Shown here piece by piece: positions 49,118 through 58,317 of a DNA stretch of 64,000 nucleotides. Where the stretch lies: contig NZ_CP163443.1 in NCBI RefSeq assembly GCF_041053055.1, positions 10,275,001-10,339,000 on the forward strand, in the 5' to 3' direction. This stretch comes from Streptomyces sp. R41. Lineage in GTDB: Bacteria; Actinomycetota; Actinomycetes; Streptomycetales; Streptomycetaceae. Under the pieces are notes generated by a model. It was not told where the DNA came from and did no database searches. It saw only the letters and a list, made by a program, of their open reading frames with translations. Position 1 is the stretch's first letter. Every line of letters begins with the position of its first letter. Made by a program: the position numbers and the translations under genes.

Positions 49118-49438
49118 ATGTGCCTGGCGGTACCCGGCAGAGTGCTGGACATCGAGGAACGCGACGGCACCCGCATGGCCACCGTCGACTTCGGCGGCGT
49201 GGTCAAGGAGGTGTGCCTGGAGTACCTGCCCGACCTCCAGGTCGGCGAGTACGCCATCGTCCACGTCGGGTTCGCCCTGCAACGCCTGGACGAGGAGTCG
49301 GCGAAGCGGACGCTCGAACTCTTCGCCGAACTCGGCCTGTTGCAGGAAGAGTTCGGCGACCCCTGGGAACCGGCGGCGGAAGCCGACGGGACCACCCCGT
49401 TCGCGGGCGAGGACTTCATCCCGGAGGTGCGGAAGTGA
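49118..49438 (+). CDS. hypC: Hydrogenase assembly chaperone HypC
   Basis: A 106-residue HypC/HupF family chaperone with the diagnostic start [13 protein letters not shown], where Cys2 holds the iron. [31 protein letters not shown] follows. It carries the Fe(CN)2CO group between HypD and the large subunit. The C-terminus is somewhat extended and acidic ([17 protein letters not shown]). AGCGAGGAGAGG lies upstream of ATG 49118. The stop overlaps the hypD start. Confidence 0.96.
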   Translation: MCLAVPGRVLDIEERDGTRMATVDFGGVVKEVCLEYLPDLQVGEYAIVHVGFALQRLDEESAKRTLELFAELGLLQEEFGDPWEPAAEADGTTPFAGEDFIPEVRK

Positions 49439-50562
49439 AGTACATCGACGAGTTCCAGGACCCGGAACTGGCACGCCGGCTCCTCGACGACATCCACGCC
49501 ACGGTGACCAGGCCATGGGCACTGATGGAGGTCTGCGGAGGACAGACGCACAGCATCATCCGCCACGGCATCGACCAACTCCTGCCGGAGGAGGTCGAAC
49601 TGATCCACGGGCCGGGCTGCCCCGTGTGCGTGACGCCGCTGGAGGTCATCGACAAGGCTCTGGAGATCGCCTCCCGACCGGAGGTGATCTTCTGCTCCTT
49701 CGGTGACATGCTGCGCGTGCCGGGTACGGGCCGCGATCTGTTCCAGGTCCGAGGTGAAGGCGGTGACGTGCGTGTCGTCTACTCGCCGCTCGACGCTCTG
49801 CGGATCGCGCAGCAGAACCCGGACCGCGACGTGGTGTTCTTCGGTATCGGCTTCGAGACGACGGCACCCCCGAACGCCATGACGGTCCATCAGGCCCGCA
49901 GGCTCGGCATCCCGAACTTCAGCATGCTGGTGTCCCACGTCCGCGTGCCGCCCGCCATCGAGGCGATCATGGCGTCGCCGAGCTGCCGTGTGCAGGGCTT
50001 CCTCGCGGCCGGGCACGTGTGCAGCGTGATGGGCGTGGGGGAGTACCCGGACCTGGCCGAGCGCTTCCGCGTCCCGATCGTCGTGACGGGCTTCGAGCCG
50101 CTGGACATCCTCGAAGGCGTGCGCCGGACCGTTCGCCAGCTGGAACGCGGTGAGCACACGGTCGACAACGCCTACGCCCGTGCCGTCCGCCCGGAGGGCA
50201 ACCCTGCGGCGAAGGCCATGCTGGAGGACGTCTTCGAGATCACCGACCGCGCCTGGCGTGGCATCGGAGTGATCCCCGACAGCGGCTGGCGGCTGTCGGC
50301 GAAGTACCGCGACTACGACGCCGAGCGCCGCTTCTCGGTCGACGGGATCCAGACGCGTGAACCGGCCGAGTGCCGCAGCGGCGAGGTCCTGCAGGGGCTT
50401 CTGAAGCCGCACGAGTGCGAGGCCTTCGGCACCCTGTGCACGCCCCGCACGCCTCTGGGAGCCACCATGGTCTCCAGCGAGGGCGCCTGCGCCGCGTACT
50501 ACCTCTACCGGCGCCTGGACCTGACCACGCCTGCCGGCCGGGAGGTGAGCCCCGTTGTCTGA
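49435..50562 (+). CDS. hypD: Hydrogenase Fe(CN)2CO assembly scaffold HypD
   Basis: A 375-residue iron-sulfur protein: [30 protein letters not shown] with the redox-active cysteine pair, [36 protein letters not shown], and the [4Fe-4S]-binding cysteines in the C-terminal part ([42 protein letters not shown]). It receives cyanide from HypE and builds the iron cofactor with HypC. The start GTG 49435 overlaps the hypC stop. Confidence 0.97.
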   Translation: MKYIDEFQDPELARRLLDDIHATVTRPWALMEVCGGQTHSIIRHGIDQLLPEEVELIHGPGCPVCVTPLEVIDKALEIASRPEVIFCSFGDMLRVPGTGRDLFQVRGEGGDVRVVYSPLDALRIAQQNPDRDVVFFGIGFETTAPPNAMTVHQARRLGIPNFSMLVSHVRVPPAIEAIMASPSCRVQGFLAAGHVCSVMGVGEYPDLAERFRVPIVVTGFEPLDILEGVRRTVRQLERGEHTVDNAYARAVRPEGNPAAKAMLEDVFEITDRAWRGIGVIPDSGWRLSAKYRDYDAERRFSVDGIQTREPAECRSGEVLQGLLKPHECEAFGTLCTPRTPLGATMVSSEGACAAYYLYRRLDLTTPAGREVSPVV

Positions 50563-51634
50563 CATCACCGATCTGCCCGTCCCGGCACTGGACCCCGAGG
50601 CGTGGACGTGCCCGGCACCGCTGCGCGACCGGCCGCGTGTCGTCATGGGCCACGGCGGCGGGGGAGCCCTCTCCGCCGAACTGGTCCAGCAGGTCTTCGC
50701 CCCCGCCTTCGGGGGAGAGGTGCTCGCCCAGATGGGTGATGCGGCCGCTCTCTCCCTGGGCGGTGTCCGGCTGGCGTTCTCCACCGACTCCTTCGTGGTG
50801 CGGCCACTGTTCTTCCCCGGCGGCAGCATCGGCGACCTCGCTGTCAACGGAACCGTCAACGACCTCGCCATGAGCGGCGCTCGCGCCGCCTACCTCTCCT
50901 GCGGGTTCATCCTGGAGGAGGGTGTCGAACTGGAGGTGGTCGGCCGGGTGTCCGAGGCTCTGGGCGCGGCCGCGCGCACCGCGGGCGTCGAGGTGGCCAC
51001 CGGCGACACCAAGGTGGTGGAGACCGGCCACGGTGACGGGATCTTCATCAACACGGCGGGCATCGGCCTCATCCCGGCGGGCGTCGATCTTCGGCCGCAG
51101 CGGGTCGTCCCGGGGGACGTGGTGATCGTCAGCGGCGCCATCGGCGTCCACGGGGTGGCGATCATGAGCGTGCGCGAGGGCCTGGAATTCGGAGTGGAGA
51201 TCGAGAGCGACTGCGCGGCGCTCGGCGACCTGGTCGACGCCATGCTCGCCGTCACACCGGATCTGCACGTGCTGCGCGATCCCACCCGAGGCGGTCTGGC
51301 GGCCGCGCTCAACGAGATCGCGGCGGCCTCCGGCACGGGGGTGGTCATCCGGGAACGCGACGTCCCGGTCCCGCCGACCGTGGCCAATGCCTGCGCCATT
51401 CTCGGCCTGGACCCCATGTACGTCGCCAACGAGGGCAAGCTGGTGGCCTTCGTCCCGCGCGAGCACGCCGACGCCGTCCTCGAGGCGATGCGGGCCCATC
51501 CTCTGGGCGCGGACTCCGTGATCATCGGCGAGGCCGTCGAGGCGCATCCCGGCATGGTGGTGGCCCGGACAGGGCTGGGGGGAACGCGGGTGGTCGATCT
51601 GCCGATCGGGGAGCAACTGCCGCGGATCTGCTGA
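50555..51634 (+). CDS. hypE: Hydrogenase expression/formation protein HypE
   Basis: A 359-residue AIR-synthase-like ATPase that dehydrates the HypF-made thiocarboxamide to thiocyanate. It has [81 protein letters not shown] and the essential C-terminal cysteine in LPRIC. GGAGGTGAG precedes a TTG start at 50555, which overlaps the hypD stop by 8 bases. It is the last gene of the hydrogenase run. A transposase remnant follows directly. Confidence 0.97.
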   Translation: MSDITDLPVPALDPEAWTCPAPLRDRPRVVMGHGGGGALSAELVQQVFAPAFGGEVLAQMGDAAALSLGGVRLAFSTDSFVVRPLFFPGGSIGDLAVNGTVNDLAMSGARAAYLSCGFILEEGVELEVVGRVSEALGAAARTAGVEVATGDTKVVETGHGDGIFINTAGIGLIPAGVDLRPQRVVPGDVVIVSGAIGVHGVAIMSVREGLEFGVEIESDCAALGDLVDAMLAVTPDLHVLRDPTRGGLAAALNEIAAASGTGVVIRERDVPVPPTVANACAILGLDPMYVANEGKLVAFVPREHADAVLEAMRAHPLGADSVIIGEAVEAHPGMVVARTGLGGTRVVDLPIGEQLPRIC

Positions 51635-51724
51635 TGCGGGACTCGCCCGTTGAGGAGCCGGCCGAGGAGGCGCCGAGCGGACCGCCGAGCCGGTCGGTGC
51701 CTGGTGGCAACACGCTGAAGAACA

Positions 51725-51900
51725 GGGCACGCAGGCGCCCGGTCGCAGACCTGGTGCGGTGGACCAAGATGCGCCGGCGCATCGAGCACGACCACTGTGA
51801 ACTCGAACACGGCCTGCGCCTGGACCATTGCGAAGGCCGCACGTGGCGCGGTCGGCACCACCGTGTGACCCCTCGTCACCCCCCAAACCTTAGAGAACCT
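51725..51900 (+). pseudogene. IS701-like transposase C-terminal remnant
   Basis: Reads ADLVRWTKMRRRIEHDHCEL then EHGLRLDHCEGRTWRGRHHRVT. This is the C-terminal signature of IS701-family transposases (RxxIEHDYRELKHGLGLDHFEGRTWxGWHHHVTL) with several substitutions. In particular YRELK has become HCELE. No transposase sequence is found upstream and the frame runs into unrelated sequence after HHRVT. The direction is opposite to that of the fragment at 28880-29110. Confidence 0.7.
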
Positions 51901-52301
51901 GGAGCTGGTGGTGGGGCGCTTGGGGCGCCCCGCCCTCAACTGCCGTGCCGCGTCACGCCTTCAGTCGGTCGCACGCGCAGCATGCGTCGCGGCGGCGTGC
52001 AGGACGCCCCCACACGAGGACGAAACCGCAGGCGGTAGCGGCTGCTCACGCCCACCCGGGCAGCCCTCCGGCAGGTGTGCCGGTCTTGCCGCCCAATGGG
52101 ACCATCACCGGGCAGGCTGCGAGGCCCCCGTGCCCAGCCCCGCCGGAGCCGTGCGCACGCCTCAGCCTTGGTCCGTCCCGAGCCTGGCCACGTCCCGCAG
52201 GGACACAGCCCGAAATCCGCCGATCAGGCACAGGCGCCCCGGGGCACCCCCTGCCGTGGCGAGACGATGCCCGACCCGGCCGGCGACCCTACGGTGATGG
52301 C
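51901..52301. other. Gap before the histidine kinase, no gene recognised
   Basis: Downstream of the transposase remnant the sequence shows only Pro/Arg/Ala-rich shadow frames. The open frame of the histidine kinase extends back into it, but nothing in that extension resembles a kinase domain. The promoter of the kinase operon must lie here. Confidence 0.4.
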
Positions 52302-53540
52302 ATGACGGTGCTCAACAGTTGGAGGCGGCAGGGGCGAGCCCGGAACCGCGCGGTCGACGCCTTGGGCGTGGCTGTGCTGTGCGTACTGTCGGTCGTGGCT
52401 GCCTCGGTCGACCCGCACCAGCACCAGTTCGTGTTGCGCTGGCCCGCCGTGGTGCTGGCTGCCGTCGGCTGCTCCGCGTTGCTCTGGCGACATCGCCACC
52501 CGTTCGGCGTACTGGCCGTCGCCGTTGGCTGCGGTGTGATCTTCCCGGTGCTCGGGTTTCGGGAGAGTCCACTGGTGACAAGCCCGGTTCTGGTGTCCGT
52601 CTACAACGTCGCCGTGCGGACCGACCGGCGCACCGCCTGGACCGCGGCGGCTGTCTCGGCTGCCGTCATGGTGGGCGCTGTCGCGGTGTGGTCCTCGAAC
52701 TCCTGGCTGGACCCGGACAATGTCGCGACGCTGGCCTGGACGGCTCTGCCGGCCGCCGTCGGGGACGGGCTGCGCTCACGGCGCGCCTATGTGGCGGCCG
52801 TCGAGGAACGGGCGGAGCACGCCGAGCGCACCCGCGAGCAGGAAGCACAGCAGCGAGTGGCGGCCGAACGCGTCCGGATCGCACGCGAGCTGCACGACAT
52901 CGTCGCCCACCACATCGCTTTGATCAACGCTCAGGCAGGCGTCGCCGTCCATCTGGTGGACCAGCGCCCGGAACAAATCCTGACGGCACTGGAGAACATC
53001 CGGGACACCAGCCGCTCCGCGCTGGACGAACTACGGGTGACCGTAGGCTTGCTGCGGCAGTCCGACGATCCGGTGGCGCCCCGCGACCCGATGCCGGGCC
53101 TTGCGCAAGTACCAGCACTTCTGGCGTCGTTCGAACGCGCCGGGCTGGCCGTGAGCCACACGCGGCGGGGCACCACCGAAGCGCTGGAGCCGGCGGTCGA
53201 CCTGGCCGCGTACCGCATCGTGCAGGAGTCCTTGACCAATGTGCGCAAGCACGCCGGGGCCGACCATGCCCGGCTGTTCCTGCACTACGAGCATGAACGG
53301 CTGACGATCACTGTCGAGGACGACGGGTGCGCCCGACCGCACCATCCTCACCCGGGGGCCGGTCACGGGCTGATCGGGATGCGTGAGCGGGCCACCACGA
53401 TCGGGGGCACGCTGTATGCGGGACCGCGCCCCGAGGGCGGGTTCACCGTGACCGCCGAACTGCCGCTGCGCCCCGGCTGCCCCAGCCCGGCACTGGATCG
53501 GAGAAATGAGCATGACGATTCGCGTACTGCTTGCCGATGA
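52302..53540 (+). CDS. NarL-type sensor histidine kinase
   Basis: A 412-residue kinase. About five membrane helices occupy residues 15-160. A short coiled region (EERAEHAERTREQEAQQRVA) comes next, then a HisKA_3 dimerisation domain with the phosphorylated His in RIARELHDIVAHHIALI. A HATPase domain follows (IVQESLTNVRKHAGADHA, GAGHGLIGMRERATTIGG). It would phosphorylate the LuxR-type regulator encoded next, whose start lies inside its last 29 bases. The start ATG 52302 is preceded only by GGTGATGG. The short extracellular loops suggest the signal is sensed in or at the membrane. Confidence 0.92.
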   Translation: MTVLNSWRRQGRARNRAVDALGVAVLCVLSVVAASVDPHQHQFVLRWPAVVLAAVGCSALLWRHRHPFGVLAVAVGCGVIFPVLGFRESPLVTSPVLVSVYNVAVRTDRRTAWTAAAVSAAVMVGAVAVWSSNSWLDPDNVATLAWTALPAAVGDGLRSRRAYVAAVEERAEHAERTREQEAQQRVAAERVRIARELHDIVAHHIALINAQAGVAVHLVDQRPEQILTALENIRDTSRSALDELRVTVGLLRQSDDPVAPRDPMPGLAQVPALLASFERAGLAVSHTRRGTTEALEPAVDLAAYRIVQESLTNVRKHAGADHARLFLHYEHERLTITVEDDGCARPHHPHPGAGHGLIGMRERATTIGGTLYAGPRPEGGFTVTAELPLRPGCPSPALDRRNEHDDSRTACR

Positions 53541-54207
53541 CCAGGCGCTGCTGCGGGGCACCTTCAGAATGTTGTTCGACGCCACGGACGACATGGAGAC
53601 CGTGGCCGAGGCGTCCCACGGCCGCGAGGCAGTCGAGCTGGCGGCCACACAGCGCCCGGATGTGGTTCTGATGGACATCCGCATGCCGGAGATGGACGGC
53701 CTCGAGGCGACGCGGCTCATCACCGAGTCCGAGGACCTCGCAGATGTGAAAGTGCTCATCCTGACCACCTTCGAAGATGACGAGCACGTCGCCGAGGCAC
53801 TGCGTGCGGGTGCGAGCGGCTTTCTCGGCAAGGGTGCGCGACCCGAGGAACTCCTCGATGCCGTCCGCACGGTCGCAGACGGCGAGGCGCTGCTGTCCCC
53901 GTCAGCGACGCGAGCGCTGATCACTCGATTCCTGGCCCAGCCGGATCCGTGCCCGGTGGCCGTACATGAGCGGCTGGAGAGCTTGACGCCACGGGAACGC
54001 GACGTCACGAGCCTCGTCGCACTGGGCCTGTCGAACGACGAGATCGCCGAGCGCCTGTTCGTCAGCCCGCTGACAGCCAAGACCCACATCAACCGGGCCA
54101 TGACCAAGCTGGCAGCCCGTGACCGCGCCCAGCTCGTGGTCATCGCCTACCAGTGCGGGCTGGTCAGTCCGGCCACGGAACCGGATCGCTCCCAGCACCC
54201 CGCATAA
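53512..54207 (+). CDS. NarL/LuxR-family response regulator
   Basis: A 231-residue two-domain regulator. The receiver has the phospho-accepting Asp in PDVVLMDIRMPEMDGLEATR, with LTTFEDDEHV and GKGARPEELLDAVR. The C-terminal LuxR-type helix-turn-helix reads LTPRERDVTSLVALGLSNDE followed by IAERLFVSPLTAKTHINRAM. ATG 53512 has GGAG 8 bases upstream. ATG 53506, two codons earlier, is too close to it. It overlaps the kinase gene and is cotranscribed. Its targets are not evident, though it could act on neighbouring genes. Confidence 0.94.
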   Translation: MTIRVLLADDQALLRGTFRMLFDATDDMETVAEASHGREAVELAATQRPDVVLMDIRMPEMDGLEATRLITESEDLADVKVLILTTFEDDEHVAEALRAGASGFLGKGARPEELLDAVRTVADGEALLSPSATRALITRFLAQPDPCPVAVHERLESLTPRERDVTSLVALGLSNDEIAERLFVSPLTAKTHINRAMTKLAARDRAQLVVIAYQCGLVSPATEPDRSQHPA

Positions 54208-54354
54208 TCGTCGGCACAGTGCGTCCATCTTCTGTCCCAGCCGTAGGCCGACGCACCTCATACCGCAGCCGTGGTAGCCGGAAGTCGCTGCGTGGGGACG
54301 ACGCGCTGAGGGGCGTTCCTGGGCGAAGGTGAAACCCTGAACGGAGGTTTCGCC

Positions 54355-54732
54355 ATGATCGAAGCCCTTTGCCTGACCAAGAAGTCCGACGAGAAGACGG
54401 CCGTCGAGGAATGCCGCACGGTCCGTGAACTACTGGCCGGACACGGACTCAAGACCCTCGCATCCGATGAAGCAAGCGGGGTGCGGGCTCACCTGGCAAG
54501 CTGCGACGCATGCCGGGACGAGTACGAGTGCCTCGCAGCCGTCCCTGCGCATCTATCTCTTCTGCGCGACGCCCTGGCCTGCGGCAAAGGCCGAAACACG
54601 CGGACGCACACGGCCACCCGTGCCGACTGCAGCCACGCATCCCGCCGCCACCGCAGGCCACACCGCGCGACCCTGACCACGCAGCTCACGCTGTCTCAAT
54701 GGGTCAACAAGACCACGTCGTGCCTCGGGTGA
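54355..54732 (+). CDS. Small zinc-finger (anti-sigma-like) protein
   Basis: A 125-residue protein. Residues about 20-75 carry H-x3-C-x2-C in VRAHLASCDACRDEYECLAA, a zf-HC2 motif found in zinc-binding anti-sigma factors. No membrane helix follows, and no ECF sigma factor gene adjoins it, so it is an orphan. The last 45 residues (RNTRTHTATRADCSHASRRH and onward) are unusual and might be frameshifted relative to the ancestral gene. GGAGG stands 7 bases before ATG 54355. Confidence 0.6.
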   Translation: MIEALCLTKKSDEKTAVEECRTVRELLAGHGLKTLASDEASGVRAHLASCDACRDEYECLAAVPAHLSLLRDALACGKGRNTRTHTATRADCSHASRRHRRPHRATLTTQLTLSQWVNKTTSCLG

Positions 54733-54956
54733 GCAGACCTCCCGCCCACCGGAGCCGTACCGGTCACCCGCGCTCGCCACCACGGTGCGGGAGGGTGAAC
54801 CCGAGGGGCTCACCGTGCGGTTCGCGGACGGCTGTGGGGAGGAGCGCACTTCGGACGCGCTCGGTGACTGCGTCACGCAGGCCGCCGACCCGGCAACAGG
54901 CTGGAGCCCCTGCGGGGCATGCTGGTATCCGCAAGAGCGGGCCGGGAGGTGCTGGG

Positions 54957-55523
54957 ATGCGGTGGTGGGCCGGTGGGTGGATGGTCGCCGGGATGGTCGT
55001 CCTGGCAGCGTGCGGCGCGTCTGCGGGCGGAGGTTCGGCGGGAGGTCCGTCCGGGAGCAGTTCGGCGGGGCCGTCGACCGGTGCGCCGACGCACACATCC
55101 GCAGCCCCGTCCGCGAGCGCGCCCGCGAGCCCGACCGGGGGAAGCTCGTCGGTGCCGGGCACCACGCCCTCCGCTTCGGCGGGGAGCTGTGCCGCCGGGC
55201 ACACGCAGGTCACCGTCAGCCCCGGTGACGCGGTCGAACAGCGGCTGTGCGTGCGGCCCGGGACCGTGGTGTCCCTCGTCCTGCGGCCGCGAACGGACGA
55301 CAAGCGGTGGACGGCCGTGCAGAGCTCCGCGCCGGTTTTCGTCCTGGCGTCCGGATGGCAGGTGGCCGCGGACGGCACGGCCCGCGCCTCGCTGCGGTGC
55401 GCGGGCACCCGGGGTGGTACGGCCGTGATCACCGCGCTGGCGAAGGCGCCGGACGTGGCGGGCGCGGCACGCGCCGCCTTCACCCTTCACGTGAGTGTGG
55501 TCCCGTACCCGACGAATGGGTGA
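54957..55523 (+). CDS. Putative lipoprotein
   Basis: A 188-residue exported lipoprotein. The signal is MRWWAGGWMVAGMVVLAACG with the lipobox VLAAC, and the lipidated Cys is residue 19. A long Ser/Ala/Pro/Thr-rich spacer (about 22-75) would span the cell wall. The C-terminal domain (about 78-185) looks like a small beta-sandwich (HTQVTVSPGDAVEQRLCVRPG, VVSLVLRPRTDD, VFVLASGWQVAADGTARASL). GGGAGG lies 7 bases before ATG 54957. Substrate or partner unknown. Confidence 0.75.
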   Translation: MRWWAGGWMVAGMVVLAACGASAGGGSAGGPSGSSSAGPSTGAPTHTSAAPSASAPASPTGGSSSVPGTTPSASAGSCAAGHTQVTVSPGDAVEQRLCVRPGTVVSLVLRPRTDDKRWTAVQSSAPVFVLASGWQVAADGTARASLRCAGTRGGTAVITALAKAPDVAGAARAAFTLHVSVVPYPTNG

Positions 55524-55605
55524 CCGCGTAAGCCGAACCCGATGAAGGGGGTGACCCCGAGAACCGGGATCATCCCTCCGCATCACTTTCAGCCGCGCAT
55601 GTACG

Positions 55606-55980
55606 TCAGCCGCAGTCACGCACCTTGATCGTGTAGAGACAACGGCCGTGCGTGGCCGCGTACAGCGTGCTGCCGTCCGGGCTCGGCTTCAGCTCGAGCA
55701 CGGTGACAGCCGGGAGCCGGCCCAGCGCTGCCACGTCGTACGGCCTGGCGCCCAGTAGACGACACCGAGGCCGGTGGCGACGGCGAGGCCGCCGTTCGCC
55801 GTGACGACCCCGGAGTTGGCCGGCACGTCGGGGAGGTTCGCCGAGATGTCGGTCCAGGTGGTGCCGCCGTCCTCGGACTCGAAGACATGGCCGACGCCGG
55901 CGCCGCGGCCCTCGGTTCCGTGCCGGCAGAAGCCCTTGACGGCCCGGTACACGTGGTCGGCGTCCTCGCCCCGCCCTCGG
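55606..55980 (-). pseudogene. C-terminal remnant of a BNR-repeat (sialidase/VPS10-like) protein
   Basis: The minus strand reads YRAVKGFCRHGTEGRGAGVG, then VFESEDGGTTWTDISANLPD (a clear BNR/Asp-box repeat), then GGLAVATGLGVVYWAPG. After a frame change near 55745 it ends AVTVLELKPSPDGSTLYAAT and GRCLYTIKVRDCG at a TGA. It is the last blades of a beta-propeller. The upstream part is replaced by a DUF899 gene start. At least one frameshift is present, so it is not functional as it stands. Confidence 0.65.
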
Positions 55981-56135
55981 TCCCGAAGCTGTACTCCTTG
56001 TCGACCGGAACCCAGGGCAGCTCGCGCCGCTGCCGGGCGAGCTCATCACCCATCCGGGTGAGCTCCTTCGCGCGCTAACAGCTCGTTGCGAGCGGCGAGC
56101 GCTTCCTCGCGGGTGCCGATCTTGCGCTCCGTCAT
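55981..56135 (-). pseudogene. N-terminal remnant of a DUF899 (thioredoxin-like) gene
   Basis: Starts ATG 56135: MTERKIGTREEALAARNELL, then a small deletion shifts the frame in AREK(EL). The next frame continues LTRMGDELARQRRELPWVPV and DKEYSFGTE, the conserved N-terminus of DUF899 proteins. It then runs into the BNR remnant near 55980. The thioredoxin-like core is missing. The codon for residue 20 (on the shifted side) is TTA. Confidence 0.7.
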
Positions 56136-56374
56136 TGGTTCCTACGTCGTGTGATCCAGCGTCTGGGCTCATACGCGGTTCGCGGACCCCCAGCGGCCAC
56201 CGCGCTCAGCTCGCAGGGGTATGTGACGATGCCGCGCAGTGGCGCCCTTTGCGTTTCATGAAGGCCGCACCACACAACCACGCCCGGGATTCCCTCCCCG
56301 TGGCCGCCTGGCCAGGTGAGTATCCACGTGGCCGTCGAGCTGCACGCCGACCGGTTGCGGCGCAGGGTGGTGCC

Positions 56375-56596
56375 ATGGACGATGATCGCCCCCCTGTGGT
56401 CGTGTACCCGCCCTCACCGGACGGCGGGCGACACGTGACGATCCACGGCGAGCCCGTGGGCACCGCCAACAGCCTCTTCGACGTGCTCGAGTTCCTGCGC
56501 CGCGCGGGCCTGCCCGCCGAGGACACGGCCATCGACGACCCCGAGCTGATCGAGTGGCGCGGCGGCGGACCGTACGACTGGAACAACACCCCATAA
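56375..56596 (+). CDS. Small conserved hypothetical protein, 73 aa
   Basis: A 73-residue acidic soluble protein (PPVVVYPPSPDGGRHVTIHG, NSLFDVLEFLRRAGLPAED, DPELIEWRGGGPYDWN). The pattern looks conserved among streptomycetes and has no known function. CAGGGTGG lies about 7 bases before ATG 56375. It is monocistronic and surrounded by remnants. Confidence 0.6.
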   Translation: MDDDRPPVVVYPPSPDGGRHVTIHGEPVGTANSLFDVLEFLRRAGLPAEDTAIDDPELIEWRGGGPYDWNNTP

Positions 56597-57276
56597 CCGC
56601 GCGCCGGCCGTTGCCACGGCTAGGTGTGGGGCCTTCCATCTCACCCCTCGCCGGAGAGCCGGCCCACGGGGAAGGAGGCAGCCGCAACGGCGGTGGCTGT
56701 GCGAACGAAGGCCGCGACGGCCGGTGACCGAGAGTTCTGTGGCCAGGCCAGGGCGGTTCACGTGAGACTCCTTTGGGGGGAAGCCGTCCCGGCATGTTCA
56801 CGCACTTCGAGCCAAACCAGCCGCCCGCTTTCACCAACGCGTTCTTCGACGAGCAGACCGCCCTGGTCGACACCGAACTCGCCACCCTGAAGCGAGTGCT
56901 GGAAGCCGACGTATGAGCATGTCCCATGGGGCAGAGCCCGTCTGTCGCCGGCATCCAACGGGCGCACGCCGAGTATCGATGCCGACTTCGTGGCCGCGGT
57001 GACCGCTGTCAGCGCCGGTGGGCGCCGGAGACCGGGACCTTGCGAGTGCGTGCCGGCCGTTCCGAGACTCTCGTGAGGGAGCGAGTCTTCTCCGCGGCGG
57101 TGTGGCCGTTCCCATTGACTGCGCCGTGCACCCGGTAGGCGAGCCCGCTTCGCCCGCGCCCGGATGTCCACGCGGACACCGCCGCCGTCCTGGTCGCCGA
57201 TAGGGTGGGGAGTGATCAAGCGGGCGGTGGGGGGATGAGGGCAGCGGACGGCATGGGCAGCACCGAGGACAGGCGC
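56597..57276. other. Gap with only a doubtful 40-codon frame
   Basis: Between the small hypothetical gene and the LacI regulator. A 40-codon frame at 56794-56916 (MFTHFEPNQPPAFTNAFFDE onward) has natural-looking composition but no known relatives that I recognise and may be a remnant. No other coding signal is seen. The regulator's promoter should lie near its 3' end. Confidence 0.35.
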
Positions 57277-58317
57277 ATGACGGGTACCGGGCGTCCCACG
57301 TCCCGGGACGTCGCCCGGCTCGCCGGTGTGTCGCACACCGCGGTCTCCTTCGTGTTCAACGGCCGCGCCGAGGGCAACCTCTCGCTCGCCACCCAGGAAC
57401 GCATCCGCCAGGCCGCGGCCCAGCTCGGCTACCGCCCCGACCCCGTTGCCCGCGGCCTGCGCCGCCGTCGTACCGCCGTGATCGGCCTGATCACCGACGA
57501 GATCGCCTCTTCGCCCTTCGCGGGCCGGCTGCTGCGCGGCGCCATGGAGACCGCGTGGGACAGCGAGCACCTGATCCTGACCGTCGACTCCGGCGGCGAC
57601 CCGGCCAAGGAGGACGCGGCGGTCGCCGAACTCCTCGACCGCCGCGTGGACGGCATCATCTACGCGGCCATGTCCCTGCGGCGCGTCCGCGTCCCCGAGG
57701 GACTCCACCGCACCCACTCCGTCCTCGCCAACTGCCTGCCCGAGGACAACTCCCTGCCCGCCGTCATCCCCGCCGAACGCGCCGGAGGCCGTACGGCTGC
57801 CCGCCTGCTCCTCGACCAGGGACACCAAAGGATCGCTCTGGTCGGCGGTCTGGACGACATCGCGTCGGTCGAGCGCCTGCGCGGCTTCCGGGACGCGCTG
57901 CGGGCGGAAGGGATCACCGTCCCCAAGGAATGGGTCGTACGGACCGGAGGCGAGATCTCCAGCGGCTACGAGGGCGCGGCGCGGCTGCTCGAGGGGGCCG
58001 CCGTCGACCGGCGCCCCACCGGAATCTTCTGCTACAACGACCGGGTCGCGGCGGGTGTCCTGCACGCCGCGACCCGGCTCGGGATCGCCGTTCCCGACGA
58101 CCTCTCGGTGGTGGGCTACGACGATCAGGAGCACATGGCAGCCTTTCTCGCGCCGCCCCTCACCACGGTCGCGCTGCCGCACCGCGCGATGGGCGAGGCC
58201 GCCGCACGGCTGCTCCTCGACGCCATCGACACCGGCCGGACGCCCCCCACCGCCACGCGGCGCATCGCATGCCCCGTGATCAGCCGCGCGTCGGTGGGAC
58301 CTGCTCCCACCCCATGA
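57277..58317 (+). CDS. LacI-family transcriptional regulator of the fructan locus
   Basis: A 346-residue LacI/GalR regulator. The DNA-binding domain reads TSRDVARLAGVSHTAVSFVF, then NGRAEGNLSLATQERIRQAA and LGYRPDPVARGLR. A periplasmic-binding-protein-like sugar domain follows (VIGLITDEIASSPFAGRLL, DQGHQRIALVGG, GIFCYNDRVAAGVL, VVGYDDQEHMA). I choose ATG 57277 (GAGG 8 bases upstream) because it leaves a short tail before the helix-turn-helix. In-frame starts at 57205, 57235 and 57253 are possible. Its 3' end overlaps the convergent GH32 gene by 38 bases. It is the obvious candidate to bind the operator-like sites at 62899 and 62981. Confidence 0.9.
   Translation: MTGTGRPTSRDVARLAGVSHTAVSFVFNGRAEGNLSLATQERIRQAAAQLGYRPDPVARGLRRRRTAVIGLITDEIASSPFAGRLLRGAMETAWDSEHLILTVDSGGDPAKEDAAVAELLDRRVDGIIYAAMSLRRVRVPEGLHRTHSVLANCLPEDNSLPAVIPAERAGGRTAARLLLDQGHQRIALVGGLDDIASVERLRGFRDALRAEGITVPKEWVVRTGGEISSGYEGAARLLEGAAVDRRPTGIFCYNDRVAAGVLHAATRLGIAVPDDLSVVGYDDQEHMAAFLAPPLTTVALPHRAMGEAAARLLLDAIDTGRTPPTATRRIACPVISRASVGPAPTP

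Noticed and set aside
54733..54956. Frame with REGEPEGLTVRFADGC before the lipoprotein
   Set aside because: It faintly resembles the start of integrase-associated proteins but is short and unsupported, so it is not listed as a feature.
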